Shown here piece by piece: positions 17,051 through 27,184 of a stretch of DNA of 59,112 nucleotides (within the stretch, counting starts at the first letter, position 1; each line of letters begins with the position of its first letter). The position numbers and the translations under genes are program-made. The notes under the pieces were generated by a model, which had not been told where the DNA came from, searched no databases, and worked only from the letters and a program-made list of their open reading frames with translations. Origin of the DNA: Rhodanobacter sp. 67-28 (GTDB taxonomy: Bacteria; Pseudomonadota; Gammaproteobacteria; Xanthomonadales; Rhodanobacteraceae); assembly GCA_001898415.1 (NCBI GenBank), contig MKTU01000077.1, forward strand, positions 32,904-92,015, written 5' to 3'.

Positions 17051-18673
17051 TCAGGAAAGCCGCGCGAACCACGCCCCATGGCCGGGCAGGTGCAGGGCGC
17101 CACCGTGCATCGTGCCGGCTTGCAGGCCATGGCCGTCGATCGCTGACGGCTTGCCGGGCAGCGGCGGCAATGTCACCTCGCACGCCGACGCGCCAAGGTT
17201 GAACACCACCAGCACCGTGTCGCCCTGCAGCCGGCGCAGGAAGGCCAGCACCGGTTCGGGCGCATCGAGGAATTCGATGTCGCCCCAGCGCAGCGCCGGG
17301 TGTGCCTGGCGCCAGCGCATGAAGGTGCGGAAGCCGTTGAGCACGGACTGCGGGTTGCCCTGCTGTTGCGCCACGGCGCGGGCGCGATGTTCCTCGGGCA
17401 CGGGCAGCCACGGCATGCCATGGCTGAAACCGGCTTGCGCGTCCTCGTCGCTCCACGGCATCGGCGTGCGGCAGCCGTCGCGGCCCTTGAACTGCGGCCA
17501 GAACGCGATGCCGTACGGATCGCGCAACGATTCGTAGGGCACGTCCGCCTCGGTAAGGCCCAGTTCCTCGCCCTGGTAGATGCACACCGAGCCGCGCAGC
17601 GAGCAGACCATTGCGGTGAACAGGTTGGCCAGCTGCGCCGAGGCATCGCCGTTGCCCCAGCGGCTGAGCACGCGTTCCACGTCGTGGTTGGAGATCGCCC
17701 AGCACGGCCAGCCCTCGGTCATCTGCGCCTCCAGCTGGCGCACCGTGCCGCGGATGTGCGCCGCGCTGAAATCCTCGGTGAGCAACTCGAAGCTGTAGCC
17801 CATGTGCAGCCGGCCGTGCATGGTGTACTCGGCCATCGTCGCCAGCGAATCCTCCGAGGAGATCTCGCCCAGCGCCGCCACGTCGGCATAGCCGTCCATC
17901 AGCGCACGCAGCTCGGCGAGGAAGCCCAGGTTCTCCGGCTGCGTGTTGTTGTAGTAGTGGTACTGGAACGCGTACGGATTGGCCGGGCTGAAGCCGCGGC
18001 CCACGCGCTGCTCGCTTGGCTTGGGCGGGTTGTCGCGCAGCTGGCGGTCGTGGAAGCAGAAGTTGATCGCGTCCAGGCGGATGCCGTCCACGCCCTTGTC
18101 CAGCCAGAAACGCACATTGTCCAGCGTGGCCGCGCGCACATCGGGGTGGTGGAAGTTCAGGTCCGGCTGCGAGGCGAGGAAGTTGTGCAGGTAGTACTGG
18201 CCGCGGCGCGGCTCCCACTGCCATGCACTGCCGCCGAACAGCGACAGCCAGTTGTTCGGCGGCGTGCCGTCGGGCCGGGCGTCGGCCCACACGTACCAGT
18301 CGGCCTTCGGGTTGTCGCGGCTCTGCCGGCTTTCGCGGAACCATGCGTGCTCGGCCGAGGTATGGCTGAGCACCTGGTCGATCATCACCTTCAACCCCAG
18401 CCCGTGCGCCTTGTGCAGCAGGCGGTCGAAATCCTCCAGCGTGCCGAACAGCGGATCGACCTCGCGGTAATCGGCGATGTCGTAGCCGAAATCCGCCATC
18501 GGCGACTTGAAGAACGGCGCCACCCAGATCGCGTCCACGCCAAGCTCGGCCACGTAGTCGAGCCGCTCGACGATGCCGGGCAGATCTCCCACCCCGTCCC
18601 CGTCGGTGTCGAGAAAGCTGCGCGGGTAGATCTGGTAGATGATGGCGCCACGCCACCACGGGGCATTGCTCAT
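17051..18673 (-). CDS. GH13 alpha-glucosidase / alpha-glucosyl transferase (XgtA-like)
   Basis: Cytosolic GH13 enzyme of 540 aa, without signal peptide, acting on maltose or short alpha-glucans. The (beta/alpha)8 landmarks are present: WWRGAIIYQIYPRSFLDTDGDGVGDLPGI, MIDQVLSHTS, nucleophile Asp in GIRLDAINF (about residue 200), acid/base Glu in ALGEISSED and the third acid in AISNHDVERV. The length and motifs match Xanthomonas XgtA (GH13_23), which transfers alpha-glucosyl groups; the assignment is by recall. The start at 18673 has AGGCG upstream; ATG at 18685 is possible. It is divergent from the TBDR gene, with operator-like palindromes between. Confidence 0.9.
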   Translation of the reverse strand: MSNAPWWRGAIIYQIYPRSFLDTDGDGVGDLPGIVERLDYVAELGVDAIWVAPFFKSPMADFGYDIADYREVDPLFGTLEDFDRLLHKAHGLGLKVMIDQVLSHTSAEHAWFRESRQSRDNPKADWYVWADARPDGTPPNNWLSLFGGSAWQWEPRRGQYYLHNFLASQPDLNFHHPDVRAATLDNVRFWLDKGVDGIRLDAINFCFHDRQLRDNPPKPSEQRVGRGFSPANPYAFQYHYYNNTQPENLGFLAELRALMDGYADVAALGEISSEDSLATMAEYTMHGRLHMGYSFELLTEDFSAAHIRGTVRQLEAQMTEGWPCWAISNHDVERVLSRWGNGDASAQLANLFTAMVCSLRGSVCIYQGEELGLTEADVPYESLRDPYGIAFWPQFKGRDGCRTPMPWSDEDAQAGFSHGMPWLPVPEEHRARAVAQQQGNPQSVLNGFRTFMRWRQAHPALRWGDIEFLDAPEPVLAFLRRLQGDTVLVVFNLGASACEVTLPPLPGKPSAIDGHGLQAGTMHGGALHLPGHGAWFARLS

Positions 18674-18779
18674 TCGCCTGTCCATGCCGTTGCCACCCGG
18701 GGCTGCAGGACACGCCGCGTGGCGAACCTGTCGGGGTTGGCGAGCAGCTTAGCGGCTGCAGACAGGCCTGCCGCGATCG

Positions 18780-18793
18780 TGCATACGTATTCA
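18780..18793. promoter_or_regulatory. Operator-like palindrome TGCATACGTATTCA (site 1)
   Basis: A 14-bp near-perfect palindrome with core TACGTA, 107 bp upstream of the GH13 start. The same element, reversed, occurs upstream of the TBDR (18995) and of the six-hairpin protein (45131). Size and symmetry fit a LacI-family operator. Confidence 0.6.
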
Positions 18794-18835
18794 TGGATCG
18801 CCGCTGCCGCTACGCAGCATCAGTGGCTACCACGG

Positions 18836-18853
18836 CGTTTGGACGTCCAAACG
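18836..18853. promoter_or_regulatory. Perfect 18-bp palindrome between GH13 and TBDR genes
   Basis: CGTTTGGACGTCCAAACG is fully self-complementary and sits midway in the divergent control region, 57 bp from site 1. It differs from the TACGTA-type sites, so a second regulator may bind here. The remaining ~480-nt region (18674-19153) holds no gene. Confidence 0.5.
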
Positions 18854-18994
18854 AACAGCGGCCGGAACCGGCGCACGCCGCGCCGCGCCTGCATTCGCGC
18901 CGCTCCGGCATCGACGCGCAGCGGCCGGCGCAGACATGCCGCTTCGACAGGCCGCGACGCCCCGGGCGAGGCCTTGCGACGCGGCGCAGCAGAA

Positions 18995-19008
18995 TGAATA
19001 CGTATGCA
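18995..19008. promoter_or_regulatory. Operator-like palindrome TGAATACGTATGCA (site 2)
   Basis: Reverse complement of site 1, 146 bp upstream of the TBDR start codon. The two sites flank the divergent promoters, as expected for coordinated repression or looping. Confidence 0.6.
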
Positions 19009-19153
19009 TGAACGGCTCGCTCCGACGCAGCCGTCCTAACATCGGCCTCACGGAGTCGACCGCCGCATGTTCGACGGCAGCGGCCCGCGAGTTCCGAACA
19101 GACCATCACGATCGTCACAAGACCTGCAGTACTTACCCTGGGAGGGGACAACG

Positions 19154-22006
19154 GTGATACTCAAACACAACGTGCTTGCCTTGGCGCTGGCATCGGTCGG
19201 TTTCTGCGCCATCTCGGCAACACACGCGGCGACGCCGCAGATCGGCAGCACCGACCAAGCGAGCAGCGAAGATACAACGACCCAAGGCGCCGCCACCTCC
19301 ACTGCCAAGGCCAAGGCAAAGGCGAAAGAGGACGCTCGCGTCAAGAACCTGCAGGCGATCACCGTGACCGGCTTCAGCCGCAGCGTTGAATCGTCGATCG
19401 ACATCAAGCGTGACGCCGACACGATCCAGGACGTGATCACAGCCGCAGATATCGGTGGCTTGCCGGACGTCTCCATCTCGGATGCGCTGACCCGGCTTCC
19501 CGGCGTCTCCGCCGAACGCATCAACGGCGAGTCCAGCGCGATTGACATCCGCGGCCTCTCCGGCGATTTCATCGAAACCACGCTGGATGGCCGCGAACAG
19601 GCCGCCACCAGTGGCAGCCGCGTCACCGAGTTCGACCAGTATCCGGCAGAACTGATCAGCCAGGCAGCGGTGTACAAATCGCCGAAGGCTTCGCTGATCG
19701 AAGGCGGCGTGGCCGGCACGGTGGCGATGGATACCGCCAACCCACTGCAGAACGCAAAGCAGTATTCCGGCGTGCTCAACATGCGCGGAAGCTACAACGA
19801 CCGTGCCAACGAAACAGTCGGAGCCAACTCCAACGGCTACCGCGTCAGCGTCTCCTTCCAAGGCAAGTTCCTCAACGACACCCTGGGCGTCGCCGCTGGC
19901 TTCGCCTCGCTGTACCAGCCACACGTGGCGGACCAGTTCAACGGCCTGGCCTACAACGGCCAGAAGGATCTGAACGGCGATGGCCAGAACGAATACACCA
20001 GCGAAGGATTCGAACTGCAGCAGAACGGCGGCATGCTTCGCCGCAACGGCTACATGGGCGTGATGCAATGGAAACCCAGCGATGGCTTCGAATTGAAGGC
20101 CGATGGTTTCTACTCACAGTTCACCAACAATTCCTCAGGCCGCGGCTTCCGTGTCAAGACATTGTCCGACGGCATCATCACCAATCCGACCGTGCTCGCC
20201 AACGGCGCCATGGTCGGCGGCACCGTCAGCAGCAATCCCAGCGATCCATACTTCACCGTGCAGACCACCAGTGACGACAACACACTGAAGACCAGTGTGT
20301 TGTCCGGCGGCCTCAATGCGAAGTGGACGTTTGGCGGATGGACGATTGCCTCGGATGTCGGGTATTCACGCGCCAAGAGCGACTTCAACAACGGCGTCAC
20401 CTGGGGCCTGCTCTACGACGAGATGAGTTCGGCGCACCCGAACCCTGCCATCAACCAAGTGGTCAACTACCAACTGAGCGGCCTCAATCCGGCCATAGTG
20501 AACTTCAACCAGGATTACACCGACCTCGGCCGTATGGGTCTCGGCAAGGCCGGCGTGTACCCATACATCTACAAGGACGAGAGCAAGTCGTTCAAGACCG
20601 ATGTGCGCTACGACTTTGTCGACAATACCCTCTTGTCAGCGATCGAAGGCGGCGTGCGCTACGCACGACGCACCTATCACACCGACCGCAGCGCGTTCGA
20701 GTACGGCAACGACTTCGGTCAGTACGCAGCAGGCCAGGAGCCGCTGGTGTTGAGCCCGAGCAACGCGCAGAAGGTCTGCTTCAAGGGCAACCTGTCCGGC
20801 TTTCCGTGCTTCTTGTCGATCAACACGCTTGCCGTGCTGGGTAGCAACGGCGTCACACCCACGCCGGTGAAGAGCTGGCAGAACAACTGGACAATGATCC
20901 AGAGCGCCGAGGTGGATGAGCACATTTCGTCGGGTTACGTCATGGCCGACATTGACACCCATGTCGGCGACCACAGTCTGACCGGCAACGTCGGCGTGCG
21001 CATGGTGCACACCTCGCAATACAGCAACGGGCTGCAACAAATCGGCAACGGACAGGGCGAAGCGATCACCGACCAGCTTGGCGTGGTCAGTACGGATTAC
21101 ATCCACGTACGCCGCGGCAAATCGTATACCGACTATCTGCCCTCGTTGAACCTCAACTACCACTTCGACGACAACAACCAGCTGCGCTTCGCCGCGGCCA
21201 AAGTGATGTCACGCCCGCCGTTGAACAAGATGCTCACCGGCTCCGGCTCGTGGATCGACGGCAACAAGTACAACATGTGGGGCAACACCAGCCCCTTCCT
21301 CGACCCGTTCTACGCCAAGCAGTATGACCTCTCGTTCGAGCACTACATGCCCGACTCTTCGGGCGCGTTCGCCGCGGCGCTGTTCTACAAGCACATCGAT
21401 TCTTTCATCGAGAACTATACGATCGACCCGTTCGACTTCGCCGCTGCCGGTATCCAGGTCCCGATCAACCCGGCCACCAACCAGCCCTACGAGAATGGCC
21501 AATACCAGACCGCGGTGAACAACACCAAGGGCGGCTACGTGCGTGGCGTCGAGCTGAGCTACTCGCAAGTGTTCAAGTTCCTGCCAGGTGCTTGGTCGGG
21601 CCTGGGCTTCGCCGGCAGCTACTCGTATTCACAAAGTGCGGTGACCTCCACCTCGAACCTCGGTGGCGCCTCGCAGAAGATCGGCCTGCCTGGCCTGTCG
21701 CCGAAGGTGATCAACGGGACGCTGTTCTACGGTCTTGACGGCTTCGACACCCGCATCTCGGTGCGTCATCGCAGCCGCTTCGTTTCCAGCCAGATGGCGA
21801 TCGATTCGCAGCTGGTGTATTACGCACCGGAGACCGTGGCCGACTTCCAGGCTTCGTATGCGTTCGACAACGGTCTGAGCGTGCTGTTTCAGGTAAACAA
21901 CCTCACCGACCAGCCAACTCGCACCTACTTCGGCAACCCTCTGCAGACCGGTACGCTGCAGTGGTTCGGCCGCCAGTACTACATGGGCTTCACCTACACG
22001 CTGTAA
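19154..22006 (+). CDS. TonB-dependent outer-membrane receptor, alpha-glucan locus
   Basis: Outer-membrane active transporter, 950 aa. The GTG start at 19154 has GGAGGGG upstream and begins a signal peptide (MILKHNVLALALASVGFCAISATHA). A TonB-box-like ITVTG follows, then the plug (DIKRDADTIQDVITAADIGGLPDVSISDALTRLPGVSAERI, DIRGLSGDFIETTLDGRE, EGGVAGTVAMDTANPL) and a long beta-barrel. The C-terminus ends in aromatic YYMGFTYTL, as needed for outer-membrane insertion. This receptor subclass is typical of Xanthomonas and Caulobacter sugar-uptake loci. The context (GH13, GH13, GH31) argues for maltodextrin import; the substrate is inferred. Confidence 0.93.
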   Translation: MILKHNVLALALASVGFCAISATHAATPQIGSTDQASSEDTTTQGAATSTAKAKAKAKEDARVKNLQAITVTGFSRSVESSIDIKRDADTIQDVITAADIGGLPDVSISDALTRLPGVSAERINGESSAIDIRGLSGDFIETTLDGREQAATSGSRVTEFDQYPAELISQAAVYKSPKASLIEGGVAGTVAMDTANPLQNAKQYSGVLNMRGSYNDRANETVGANSNGYRVSVSFQGKFLNDTLGVAAGFASLYQPHVADQFNGLAYNGQKDLNGDGQNEYTSEGFELQQNGGMLRRNGYMGVMQWKPSDGFELKADGFYSQFTNNSSGRGFRVKTLSDGIITNPTVLANGAMVGGTVSSNPSDPYFTVQTTSDDNTLKTSVLSGGLNAKWTFGGWTIASDVGYSRAKSDFNNGVTWGLLYDEMSSAHPNPAINQVVNYQLSGLNPAIVNFNQDYTDLGRMGLGKAGVYPYIYKDESKSFKTDVRYDFVDNTLLSAIEGGVRYARRTYHTDRSAFEYGNDFGQYAAGQEPLVLSPSNAQKVCFKGNLSGFPCFLSINTLAVLGSNGVTPTPVKSWQNNWTMIQSAEVDEHISSGYVMADIDTHVGDHSLTGNVGVRMVHTSQYSNGLQQIGNGQGEAITDQLGVVSTDYIHVRRGKSYTDYLPSLNLNYHFDDNNQLRFAAAKVMSRPPLNKMLTGSGSWIDGNKYNMWGNTSPFLDPFYAKQYDLSFEHYMPDSSGAFAAALFYKHIDSFIENYTIDPFDFAAAGIQVPINPATNQPYENGQYQTAVNNTKGGYVRGVELSYSQVFKFLPGAWSGLGFAGSYSYSQSAVTSTSNLGGASQKIGLPGLSPKVINGTLFYGLDGFDTRISVRHRSRFVSSQMAIDSQLVYYAPETVADFQASYAFDNGLSVLFQVNNLTDQPTRTYFGNPLQTGTLQWFGRQYYMGFTYTL

Positions 22007-22012
22007 GACCGT

Positions 22013-22045
22013 GGCCGGGTATCGTGTCCATCGCGGTGCCCGGCC
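22013..22045 (+). terminator. Hairpin after the TBDR gene
   Basis: GGCCGGG/CCCGGCC stem a few nt after the stop, without a T-run. It is a weak candidate terminator or processing hairpin. The rest of 22046-22287 shows no gene. Confidence 0.35.
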
Positions 22046-22287
22046 CTTCAGCTTGAGAAGCCACGATATGTTCCGGGAAGCTGTGGCAACAATGTCCGTT
22101 CGAATTCCGCGAGGGGAGGAGGGTCGCATTTGACACTCCGGTGTTCGAACCTCGTACTCGCGGCACCCGCGCCCATCGGCAGCATCATTCCCGGTGCAAA
22201 CCTTGCCCGTTCGCAATGCCAGCATGCCCGACCACGCTCGCTTCTTCGTCGACTACTTCCGCGCCGGCACCTGAAGGGGATCCCGTA

Positions 22288-23871
22288 ATGTTTCGACATA
22301 CGCGCCTTGCCCTGTCTGCCCTGCTCGCCCTGCTTCTCGCCGGCCCGGTGGCCGCGACCACGAAACCGGAGGCCGCCGAGTCGAAGCCGGCCGCCTCCGG
22401 CGTGTGGTACGAAATCTTCGTGCGCAGCTGGGTCGACACCAATGGCGACGGCATCGGCGACTTGAACGGCGTCACCGCGAAACTCGATTACCTGCAATCG
22501 CTGGGCGTCAGCGGCATCTGGCTGATGCCGATCAATCCCTCGCCCAGCTACCACGGCTACGACGTCACCGACTACCGCGGCATCAACCCCGAGTACGGCA
22601 CCCTGGCCGACTTCGACCGCCTGCTGGCCGAGGCGCACAAGCGCGGCATCAGGATCATCATGGACCTGGTCATCAACCACAGCAGCAGCGAGCACCCGTG
22701 GTTCAAGGCCGCGCGCGATCCGGCCAGCCCGTACCACGACTGGTACCAGTGGTCGAACAGGCACACCGATCTCGATGCGGTGAGCGCCACCGGCTCGCCT
22801 GCGTGGCACGCGCTGGGCAAGCAGCACTACCTCGGCATCTTCGTCGACCAGATGCCGGACCTGAACTTCGACAACCCGGCCGTGCGCAAGGAGATGATCG
22901 ACATCGGCCGGTTCTGGTTGAAGCGCGGCGTCGACGGCTTCCGCCTCGACGCGGCCCAGCACGTCTATTACGACTTCGAGAACCAGCGCCACGACCCGAA
23001 GATCCTGGCGAAGAACCTCGCCTGGTGGAGCGAGTTCCGCCACGGCATCGACAGCGTCGATCCGCAGGCTTATGTCGTGGGCGAAGTCACCCGCGACACC
23101 GAGGCCGAGCTGGCGCCGTGGTTCAAGCCGCTCAGCGGCGTGTTCAACTTCCCGCTGGCCGTGCAGCTGATCGAAAGCGCCCGCAGCGGCCACGCCGGCA
23201 AGCTGCCCGCCCTGCTCGACGGCACCACGCAGGCCTATCACGCGGTCACCGGCAAATACGGCATGGACGTGCCGTTCCTGTCCAACCACGACCAGGAACG
23301 CGTGATGAGCCAGCTGCACGACAACCCGCAGCAGATGCGCATCGCCGCAGCGATGCTGCTGACCCTGCCCGGCGAGCCGTTCATCTACTACGGCGAAGAA
23401 CTCGGCATGCGCGGCAAGAAGCCCGACCCCGACCTGCGCGAGCCGATGCGCTGGTATCGCGACCCGCAAGGCACCGACCAGACGCACTGGAAGGCTTTCA
23501 GTGCCGGCGACGGCCCGGACATCACCGTGCAAGCGCAGCAGGATGATCCGCACTCCCTGCTGACGCGCTATCGCGAACTGATCGGCTGGCGCCGTCACAT
23601 CGGCGCCTTGCGTGATGGCGCGCTGACCACGCGCGACTTGGGCAACCCGCAATTAATCGCGTGGGAGCTGCGTGATGCGCACGGTGCGGTGCTGGTGGTG
23701 CACAACCTGTCCGGCAGCGCGCAAACCATCCGGCTCGCTGCGCACGACCTGCAACGCTATGCCGGCGTGCGCGCCCGTACCGAGGACGCGACTACGCTGG
23801 CGCAAGGTGTGCTGCACCTGCCGGCGTACGGCTCGGCGGTGCTGCAAACGGCATCGGCCAGCACCAAGTGA
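22288..23871 (+). CDS. Secreted GH13 alpha-amylase-type enzyme
   Basis: Exported GH13 enzyme, 527 aa. A signal peptide occupies residues 1-22 ([23 protein letters not shown]). Catalytic motifs in order: [32 protein letters not shown], nucleophile in [15 protein letters not shown], acid/base Glu in YVVGEVTRD and [15 protein letters not shown]-terminal beta domain ends at residue 527. It would cut starch or maltodextrin in the periplasm or outside for uptake by the adjacent TBDR. The start is the ATG at 22288; the open frame extends 49 codons upstream without homology. Confidence 0.92.
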   Translation: MFRHTRLALSALLALLLAGPVAATTKPEAAESKPAASGVWYEIFVRSWVDTNGDGIGDLNGVTAKLDYLQSLGVSGIWLMPINPSPSYHGYDVTDYRGINPEYGTLADFDRLLAEAHKRGIRIIMDLVINHSSSEHPWFKAARDPASPYHDWYQWSNRHTDLDAVSATGSPAWHALGKQHYLGIFVDQMPDLNFDNPAVRKEMIDIGRFWLKRGVDGFRLDAAQHVYYDFENQRHDPKILAKNLAWWSEFRHGIDSVDPQAYVVGEVTRDTEAELAPWFKPLSGVFNFPLAVQLIESARSGHAGKLPALLDGTTQAYHAVTGKYGMDVPFLSNHDQERVMSQLHDNPQQMRIAAAMLLTLPGEPFIYYGEELGMRGKKPDPDLREPMRWYRDPQGTDQTHWKAFSAGDGPDITVQAQQDDPHSLLTRYRELIGWRRHIGALRDGALTTRDLGNPQLIAWELRDAHGAVLVVHNLSGSAQTIRLAAHDLQRYAGVRARTEDATTLAQGVLHLPAYGSAVLQTASASTK

Positions 23872-23891
23872 ATCGCGAGAACCGCCACCAC

Positions 23892-24015
23892 GGCAGGAGC
23901 CCGCTCGCGGGCGATGCTCTGGCTTTGCCGGATCCCGAACCCGCCATCCTGAGCTTGTCGAAGGACCGAATCCCGAATTCCGACCCAAGAGCATCGCGCG
24001 CGAGCGGGCTCCTGC
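23892..24015. repeat. Inverted GGAGCCCGCTCGCG repeat pair (copy B)
   Basis: GGCAGGAGCCCGCTCGCGGG and its inverted partner enclose ~85 nt that includes the common CTTCGACAAGCTCAGGAT-type sequence (reverse orientation). It lies between the co-directional GH13 and GH31 genes, so it could give differential mRNA stability. Confidence 0.8.
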
Positions 24016-24076
24016 GGAAGGGACATGGCTCCCACTCGAACGCAAGCCTGCACCGACCCCACTGCGGAGCCCACTC

Positions 24077-26428
24077 ATGATCCGATCGTCCGCCCTGCTC
24101 GCCGGCATCTTCGCCACGATGCTCGCGCTCGCCCCAGCCGTCCCGGCCATGGCCAAGGCACCCACCACCTCCTCGACAACGAGTGAGCGCATCGACATCC
24201 CCACCGACACCGGCAGTGTGCGCATCACCCTGCCCGCCGCCAACGTCGTGCACCTGAGCGCGCTCGTCGACGGCAAGTCGCCGGCACGTTCGATGGTGAT
24301 CGACCCCGCGCTCGCATCCGCGCCGACCGGCGCCGGCGAAGCGACCACGGCGCTCACGCTCGACTCGCCGCAGGTGCGCGTGCGCTACGACCGCGCCGCG
24401 CACAGCCTGTCCATCGCCGACGCGCAGGGCCACGTGCTGCTGCACATCGCCAACGTCAGCGCGCTGGCGCACGGCAAGCTCAGCCTCGGCCACGCGGCCG
24501 GCGATCCGATGTATGGCGTCAGCGGCTACGACGCCTTCACCAGCGATGTCGGCACCGGCATGCTGCGCCAGGGCAAGCTGGAGGCCAAGGCCGGCGAGCA
24601 GGGCTGGGCCGGCGCGCCGCTGGCATGGAGCACCGCCGGCTACGCCGTGCTGGCCGACATCGACGGCGGCCACTTCATGCTGGCGCCCGCCAGCATCGAC
24701 ATCGCCGCACCCGAGGCGACGCCGCTGGGTGTCTACGTGATCGTCGGCGCGCCCAAGGCGATCTTCGCCGCGGTCGCCGACTTGAGCGGCCACACGCCGC
24801 TGTTCCCGAAATGGGCGATGGGCTTCACCAACAGCCAGTGGGGCATCGACCAGAAGGAACTCCTGCAGATCGTCGACACCTACCGCGCCAGGCACATCCC
24901 GATCGACAACTTCACCCTCGATTTCGACTGGAAGGCCTGGGGCGAGGACAACTACGGCGAGTTCCGCTGGAACCCCGCCAAGTTCCCCGACGGCCCCGGC
25001 GGCGCGCTGGCGAAACAGCTGCACGCGCGCGGCATCCAGCTCACCGGCATCATGAAGCCGCGCCTCCATGTCGACACGGTGGAGGGACGTTACGCGACGG
25101 AGCACGATTTCTGGGTGCCGGGCGAGAAAGTCAGCGACGACTACTTCTCGCACAAACCGGTGAAGAACATCGACTTCGACGTCCCCGCCGCGCGCACCTG
25201 GTTCGCCGAGCTGGCGATGAAGTACGGCTTCGACCAAGGCATCGTCGGCTGGTGGAACGACGAGGCCGACACCACCGGCAGCGACACCGAGTTCATGAAC
25301 ATGCAGCGTGCCTTGTATGAGGCACAGCGCGCGCAGAGCAAGCTGCGCGTGTGGTCGGTCAACCGCAACTTCTGGCTTGGCTCGCAGCGCTACGCCTACG
25401 GCCTCTGGTCGGGCGACATCGACACCGGCTTCGCCAGCATGGCCGGCCAGCGCGCGCGCATGCTCAGTGCTATCAACGTCGGCGCCATGCAATGGGGCAT
25501 GGACGGCGGCGGCTTCAAGGGCCACCCGTCGAACGAGAACTACGCGCGCTGGATCCAGTTCGGCGCGTTCACCCCGATCTTCCGCGTGCACGGCGCGTTC
25601 GACGAAAAACGCCAGCCCTGGGTCTACGGCCCCGTCGCCGAGAAAGCCGCCACCGCGGCGATCCGCCTGCGCTACGCGCTGATCCCCTACATCTACAGCT
25701 ACGAGTACGCCCGCCACGTCGACGGCGTCGGCCTGGTGCGTCCGCTGCTGTTCGACTGGCCGCACGATCCGAAGGTCGCCAACGACGTCGACAGCTGGCT
25801 GTTCGGCGATTACCTGCTGGTCTCGCCGGTAGTGCAGCAAGGCCAGACCGAAAAACACATCTACCTGCCCGCCGGCACCTGGCTCGACTGGTTCACCGGC
25901 AAGTCCTACGCCGGCGGCCAGACCATTACCCTGGCAGTGGACGCCACCCGCTGGAGCGACATCCCGCTGTTCGTGCGTGAAGGCGCCATCGTCCCGACCC
26001 AGGCGGTGCAGGACTACGTCGGCCAGAAACCCGTCACCGAAATCTCGCTCGACGCCTTCCCCACCGACCAGCGCACCAGCTTCGACTACTACGACGACGA
26101 CGGCAGCACCTACGCCTACGAACACGGCGCGTACTTCCGCCAGTCGCTGTCCCTGCAGCAACACGGCGACACCGTGATCTTCCGGACCGGCAACCCCGAA
26201 GGCAGCTTCCACCCCGCCCTGCGCACCTGGCTGCTGAAGATCCACGGCCACGCCGCACAAGCCGTGCAAGTCGACGGCAAGCCGCTGGTCGCACAAGCCG
26301 ACGCCGCAACCCTGCAACGCACCGACACCGCAGGCTGGGCCACCGGAAAGGATCGCTACGGCCCGGTGACGTGGGTGCGCCTGCCCGCCGGCAAGACAAC
26401 GACGGTCACGCTGCACGACCGGCGATAA
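24077..26428 (+). CDS. Secreted GH31 alpha-glucosidase
   Basis: Exported GH31 glycosidase of 783 aa. A signal peptide lies at about residues 1-26 (MIRSSALLAGIFATMLALAPAVPAMA). An N-terminal beta domain occupies residues 30-240. The TIM barrel includes KWAMGFTNSQWG and FTLDFDWKAWGE, with nucleophile Asp in IVGWWNDEAD (about 392) and acid/base Asp in MDGGGFKGHP (about 475). A C-terminal DUF5110-like beta domain follows (DYYDDDGSTYAYEHG). The activity could be alpha-glucosidase or alpha-xylosidase; the starch-type neighbours favour the former. It is the last gene of the locus; an integron array begins 430 bp later. Confidence 0.93.
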   Translation: MIRSSALLAGIFATMLALAPAVPAMAKAPTTSSTTSERIDIPTDTGSVRITLPAANVVHLSALVDGKSPARSMVIDPALASAPTGAGEATTALTLDSPQVRVRYDRAAHSLSIADAQGHVLLHIANVSALAHGKLSLGHAAGDPMYGVSGYDAFTSDVGTGMLRQGKLEAKAGEQGWAGAPLAWSTAGYAVLADIDGGHFMLAPASIDIAAPEATPLGVYVIVGAPKAIFAAVADLSGHTPLFPKWAMGFTNSQWGIDQKELLQIVDTYRARHIPIDNFTLDFDWKAWGEDNYGEFRWNPAKFPDGPGGALAKQLHARGIQLTGIMKPRLHVDTVEGRYATEHDFWVPGEKVSDDYFSHKPVKNIDFDVPAARTWFAELAMKYGFDQGIVGWWNDEADTTGSDTEFMNMQRALYEAQRAQSKLRVWSVNRNFWLGSQRYAYGLWSGDIDTGFASMAGQRARMLSAINVGAMQWGMDGGGFKGHPSNENYARWIQFGAFTPIFRVHGAFDEKRQPWVYGPVAEKAATAAIRLRYALIPYIYSYEYARHVDGVGLVRPLLFDWPHDPKVANDVDSWLFGDYLLVSPVVQQGQTEKHIYLPAGTWLDWFTGKSYAGGQTITLAVDATRWSDIPLFVREGAIVPTQAVQDYVGQKPVTEISLDAFPTDQRTSFDYYDDDGSTYAYEHGAYFRQSLSLQQHGDTVIFRTGNPEGSFHPALRTWLLKIHGHAAQAVQVDGKPLVAQADAATLQRTDTAGWATGKDRYGPVTWVRLPAGKTTTVTLHDRR

Positions 26429-26844
26429 GCGCACAACTTCTCCGGCCACGCCCACGAAGCACGCCCCCGAACGGCCGAAGGACCAGCCAGGCGGGCACCC
26501 CGGAACACGACCCATCGAGCTTTGCTTCCGCGGGGACGGCGGCATCTTCGGACCGCCTCGGAACATCCCGACCCCCGTCGCAGCCGCGAACCGACGCGCC
26601 GGAACGAAAGGCATACAGTTTCCGCCAGACCAAGCGCAGACTCTGCGCCGCCGTTACACCGTCATGCGTGCTCCGGCAATTCATGCCGGCCCGAAAGTCG
26701 CTGACAACAACGGGAGATGCCCACACCCTGCCCCGCCTGCCATGCACGCAAACCCCTGTTCCAACGCGAGAATCGTCTGCTTGTGCGAGCAGGGGCACCG
26801 CCGCATACTCTGAGCAACACCCACTTTGTTGGGTCTACTTGGCG
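26429..26844. other. Gene-free left flank of the integron array
   Basis: About 416 nt between the GH31 stop and the first recombination core. It is host-like in composition with no convincing open frame or integrase on either strand. A small hairpin ACCCA/TGGGT lies at about 26817-26832, just before the core site. Confidence 0.6.
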
Positions 26845-26851
26845 GTTAGGC
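26845..26851 (+). other. Recombination core GTTAGGC at the array boundary (attI-like or attC remnant)
   Basis: The 3'-core consensus GTTRRRY occurs 4 bp before the first cassette ATG. No matching inverse core lies upstream, so it is either an attI point without intI or the end of a lost attC site. Confidence 0.5.
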
Positions 26852-26854
26852 CTC

Positions 26855-27118
26855 ATGGGGAGCATCTCGGTGGGTACCGCATTCTGGATCAAGCGCTTTT
26901 TTACCGTTCTCGTTGGCGCGTTCGTCATCATCGGCGCAGCGCAAATGCTCAAAGGCCATGATTTGTCTTACTCCGTGACTCAAGCTGCAATATGGGGCGC
27001 CATCACGGCAATCGTGTTCACGGTGGGCAGACTTTATCAATCTCGTAGAGGTCAGCACTGCGCAATCTGCAAGGACACACCAGAAATGCAGCAGGGTGAT
27101 CGCGGCAGCGATGCCTGA
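26855..27118 (+). CDS. Integron cassette 1: small two-helix membrane protein
   Basis: An 87-aa protein, family not recognised. Two predicted membrane helices (FFTVLVGAFVIIGAAQM and AIWGAITAIVFTVG) are joined by a short KGHDLSYSVTQ loop. The C-terminal tail is hydrophilic with a CAIC motif. Base composition is clearly lower in GC than the host genes. It starts 4 bp after the GTTAGGC core and stops inside attC1, the tight packing typical of cassettes. No own promoter is evident. Confidence 0.7.
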   Translation: MGSISVGTAFWIKRFFTVLVGAFVIIGAAQMLKGHDLSYSVTQAAIWGAITAIVFTVGRLYQSRRGQHCAICKDTPEMQQGDRGSDA

Positions 27119-27168
27119 CCGTTCGTTCAAGGCGGACGGATTCGCCGCCTCTCAACTCAGCGTTAGGC
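27113..27168 (+). other. attC site 1
   Basis: 56 nt bounded by inverse core GCCTGAC and core GTTAGGC. The inside is an imperfect palindrome: GTTCAAGGCG... and ...CGCCTCTCAAC around ACGGATTCGC. The organisation R''-L''-loop-L'-R' is that of integron attC sites. Confidence 0.88.
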
Positions 27169-27184
27169 ATAGGGATGCTGTCTG

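Noticed and set aside
23792..26614. 940-codon open frame antisense to GH31
   Set aside because: GC-rich third-position effect; no domain, and the sense frame has clear GH31 catalytic motifs and a signal peptide.
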